Below, in pieces: positions 63,548 to 64,000 of a stretch of 64,000 nt of DNA. The first letter of the stretch is position 1, and every line of letters starts with the position of its first letter. Position numbers and translations under genes: made by a program. Origin of the DNA: Vibrio ruber DSM 16370 (GTDB lineage Bacteria > Pseudomonadota > Gammaproteobacteria > Enterobacterales > Vibrionaceae); the NCBI RefSeq assembly GCF_900163965.1, contig NZ_FULE01000034.1, forward strand, positions 54,553-118,552, in the 5' to 3' direction. A model generated the notes under the pieces. It had not been told where the DNA came from. It saw only the letters and a program-made list of their open reading frames with translations, and did no database searches.

Positions 63548-63731
63548 GCGTCTGTCCCCGCTATTTGTATTTGTTTTCCCACTGTGCCTGTCCTTACAAT
63601 CAATCGGTAATCCTGCCTGTCCACGCAATCACGTTATTCACCTTATCGCGTCTGTCCTCGCAATCACCACATCAATCCCTGTAATTCCGTCTGTCCCCGT
63701 AAGGTCGTCTTTCTTATGCCGCCTGTCCTCG
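63548..63731. repeat. Cluster of CTGTCC short repeats (inverse of the GGGGACAG cluster)
   Basis: Six copies of a G-C-C/G-T/C-CTGTCC-x-C-G unit (for example GCGTCTGTCCCCG at 63548, CCTGTCC in the second, third and sixth copies, GCGTCTGTCCTCGC, CCGTCTGTCCCCG) are spaced about 24-45 bp, with CAATCA linkers. They read as the reverse complement of GGGGACAGAC in the 32.4-kb cluster. There is no coding potential. An IS3-type element begins about 40 bp later. Confidence 0.75.
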
Positions 63732-63768
63732 TTATGAATGGCAATGAATTGCGCATCATTGATGCTTT

Positions 63769-64000
63769 TGTAACCCTCCCCGAAAAAATGGACGCGGGTA
63801 AATAGGGCTTTTCCGTTTACACTGAAATAAACGGAGAGTGCATGATGAAAAAATCACGCTATACAGAAACGCAAATCGTCAAGATCCTGAAGGAAGTCGA
63901 AGCCGGCAGGAAAGTCAATGAAGTGTGCCGCGAATACGGGATCTCTGATGCAACCTACTATAACTGGAAATCGAAGTACGGTGGTATGGAAGCCTCTGAT
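63769..64000 (+). mobile_element. IS3-family insertion sequence, left end (partial)
   Basis: A probable left terminal repeat, TGTAACCCTCCCCGAAAAAA, starts at 63769 with the usual TG end. A leader and the transposase OrfA follow; the rest is beyond the window. Confidence 0.75.
63842..64000 (+). CDS. IS3-family transposase OrfA, partial
   Basis: 53 codons are visible: MMKKSRYTETQIVKILKEVE, then GRKVNEVCREYGISDATYYN and WKSKYGGMEASD. This is the HTH_Tnp_1 domain of IS3-family OrfA (IS407-like group), which binds the element ends. GGAG lies 6 bp upstream of ATG 63842. OrfB, with the DDE catalytic domain, would be made by a -1 frameshift beyond the window. Confidence 0.9.
   Translation, partial: MMKKSRYTETQIVKILKEVEAGRKVNEVCREYGISDATYYNWKSKYGGMEASD

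Overview
The window reads as chromosomal DNA of a Vibrio-like gammaproteobacterium. The gene families (GuaA, Dgt, UlaR/UlaG and a fused UlaA-UlaB, a SoxR without neighbouring SoxS, AdeRS-like regulators facing an RND pump) fit Vibrionaceae, and base composition is mid-40s %GC by eye in the housekeeping parts. Species cannot be fixed from sequence alone.

Layout. 1-3650: the 3' end of guaA, then an eroded accessory stretch holding a DsbA-like gene, the N-terminal stub of a metallo-hydrolase, LysR genes (one broken) and small ORFs. 3817-10070: DUF4865/CMD/LysR genes, an MFS exporter, a chemoreceptor, SoxR with its operator, and an acetyltransferase. 10130-17852: a tripartite RND pump (adaptor, permease, outer-membrane lipoprotein) on the minus strand facing an AdeRS-like two-component system. 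17950-22042: an AGCS amino-acid/Na+ symporter, dgt and an unknown protein. 22260-30035: a complete L-ascorbate (ula) regulon. UlaG makes 3-keto-L-gulonate-6-P from imported ascorbate-6-P, and UlaD, UlaE and UlaF take it to D-xylulose-5-P; UlaR sits in the divergent control region between two matching palindromes. 30223-34641: pieces of a fructose-type PTS around an AraC regulator.

35322-40407 is a toxin-antitoxin and accessory zone: HipBA-like, a ParD-like remnant, a TumE/HTH pair, an unknown membrane-protein pair, and an MNT-HEPN fusion gene that also exists as a second, internally deleted copy 2 kb away.

40691-52849 is a DNA phosphorothioation (Dnd) island: dndBCDE on the minus strand, a dndA-type cysteine desulfurase plus a HARE-HTH/Mrr endonuclease divergently on the plus strand, and a phosphorothioation-associated putative methyltransferase. 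No DndFGH restriction genes are in the window. Convergent to dndE, and sharing a terminator with it, is a very AT-rich two-gene module: a large DGQHR (DndB-related) protein and a multi-CxxC HNH nuclease. This module is the best candidate for an undescribed restriction or effector partner.

53133-56419: a DJ-1/PfpI protein, a coniferyl-aldehyde-type dehydrogenase and a LysR gene. 56648-62739: a second candidate system, a DUF5989 mini-protein, two SGNH-like proteins, an SxtJ-like protein, a NodU/CmcH carbamoyltransferase, an MBOAT acyltransferase and a convergent acyl carrier protein, apparently for carbamoylating and acylating an unknown envelope or secreted molecule. The end holds a DUF454 protein, a cluster of short CTGTCC repeats (the inverse of a GGGGACAGACAC cluster at 32.4-32.7 kb), and the left end of an IS3-family element cut by the window border.
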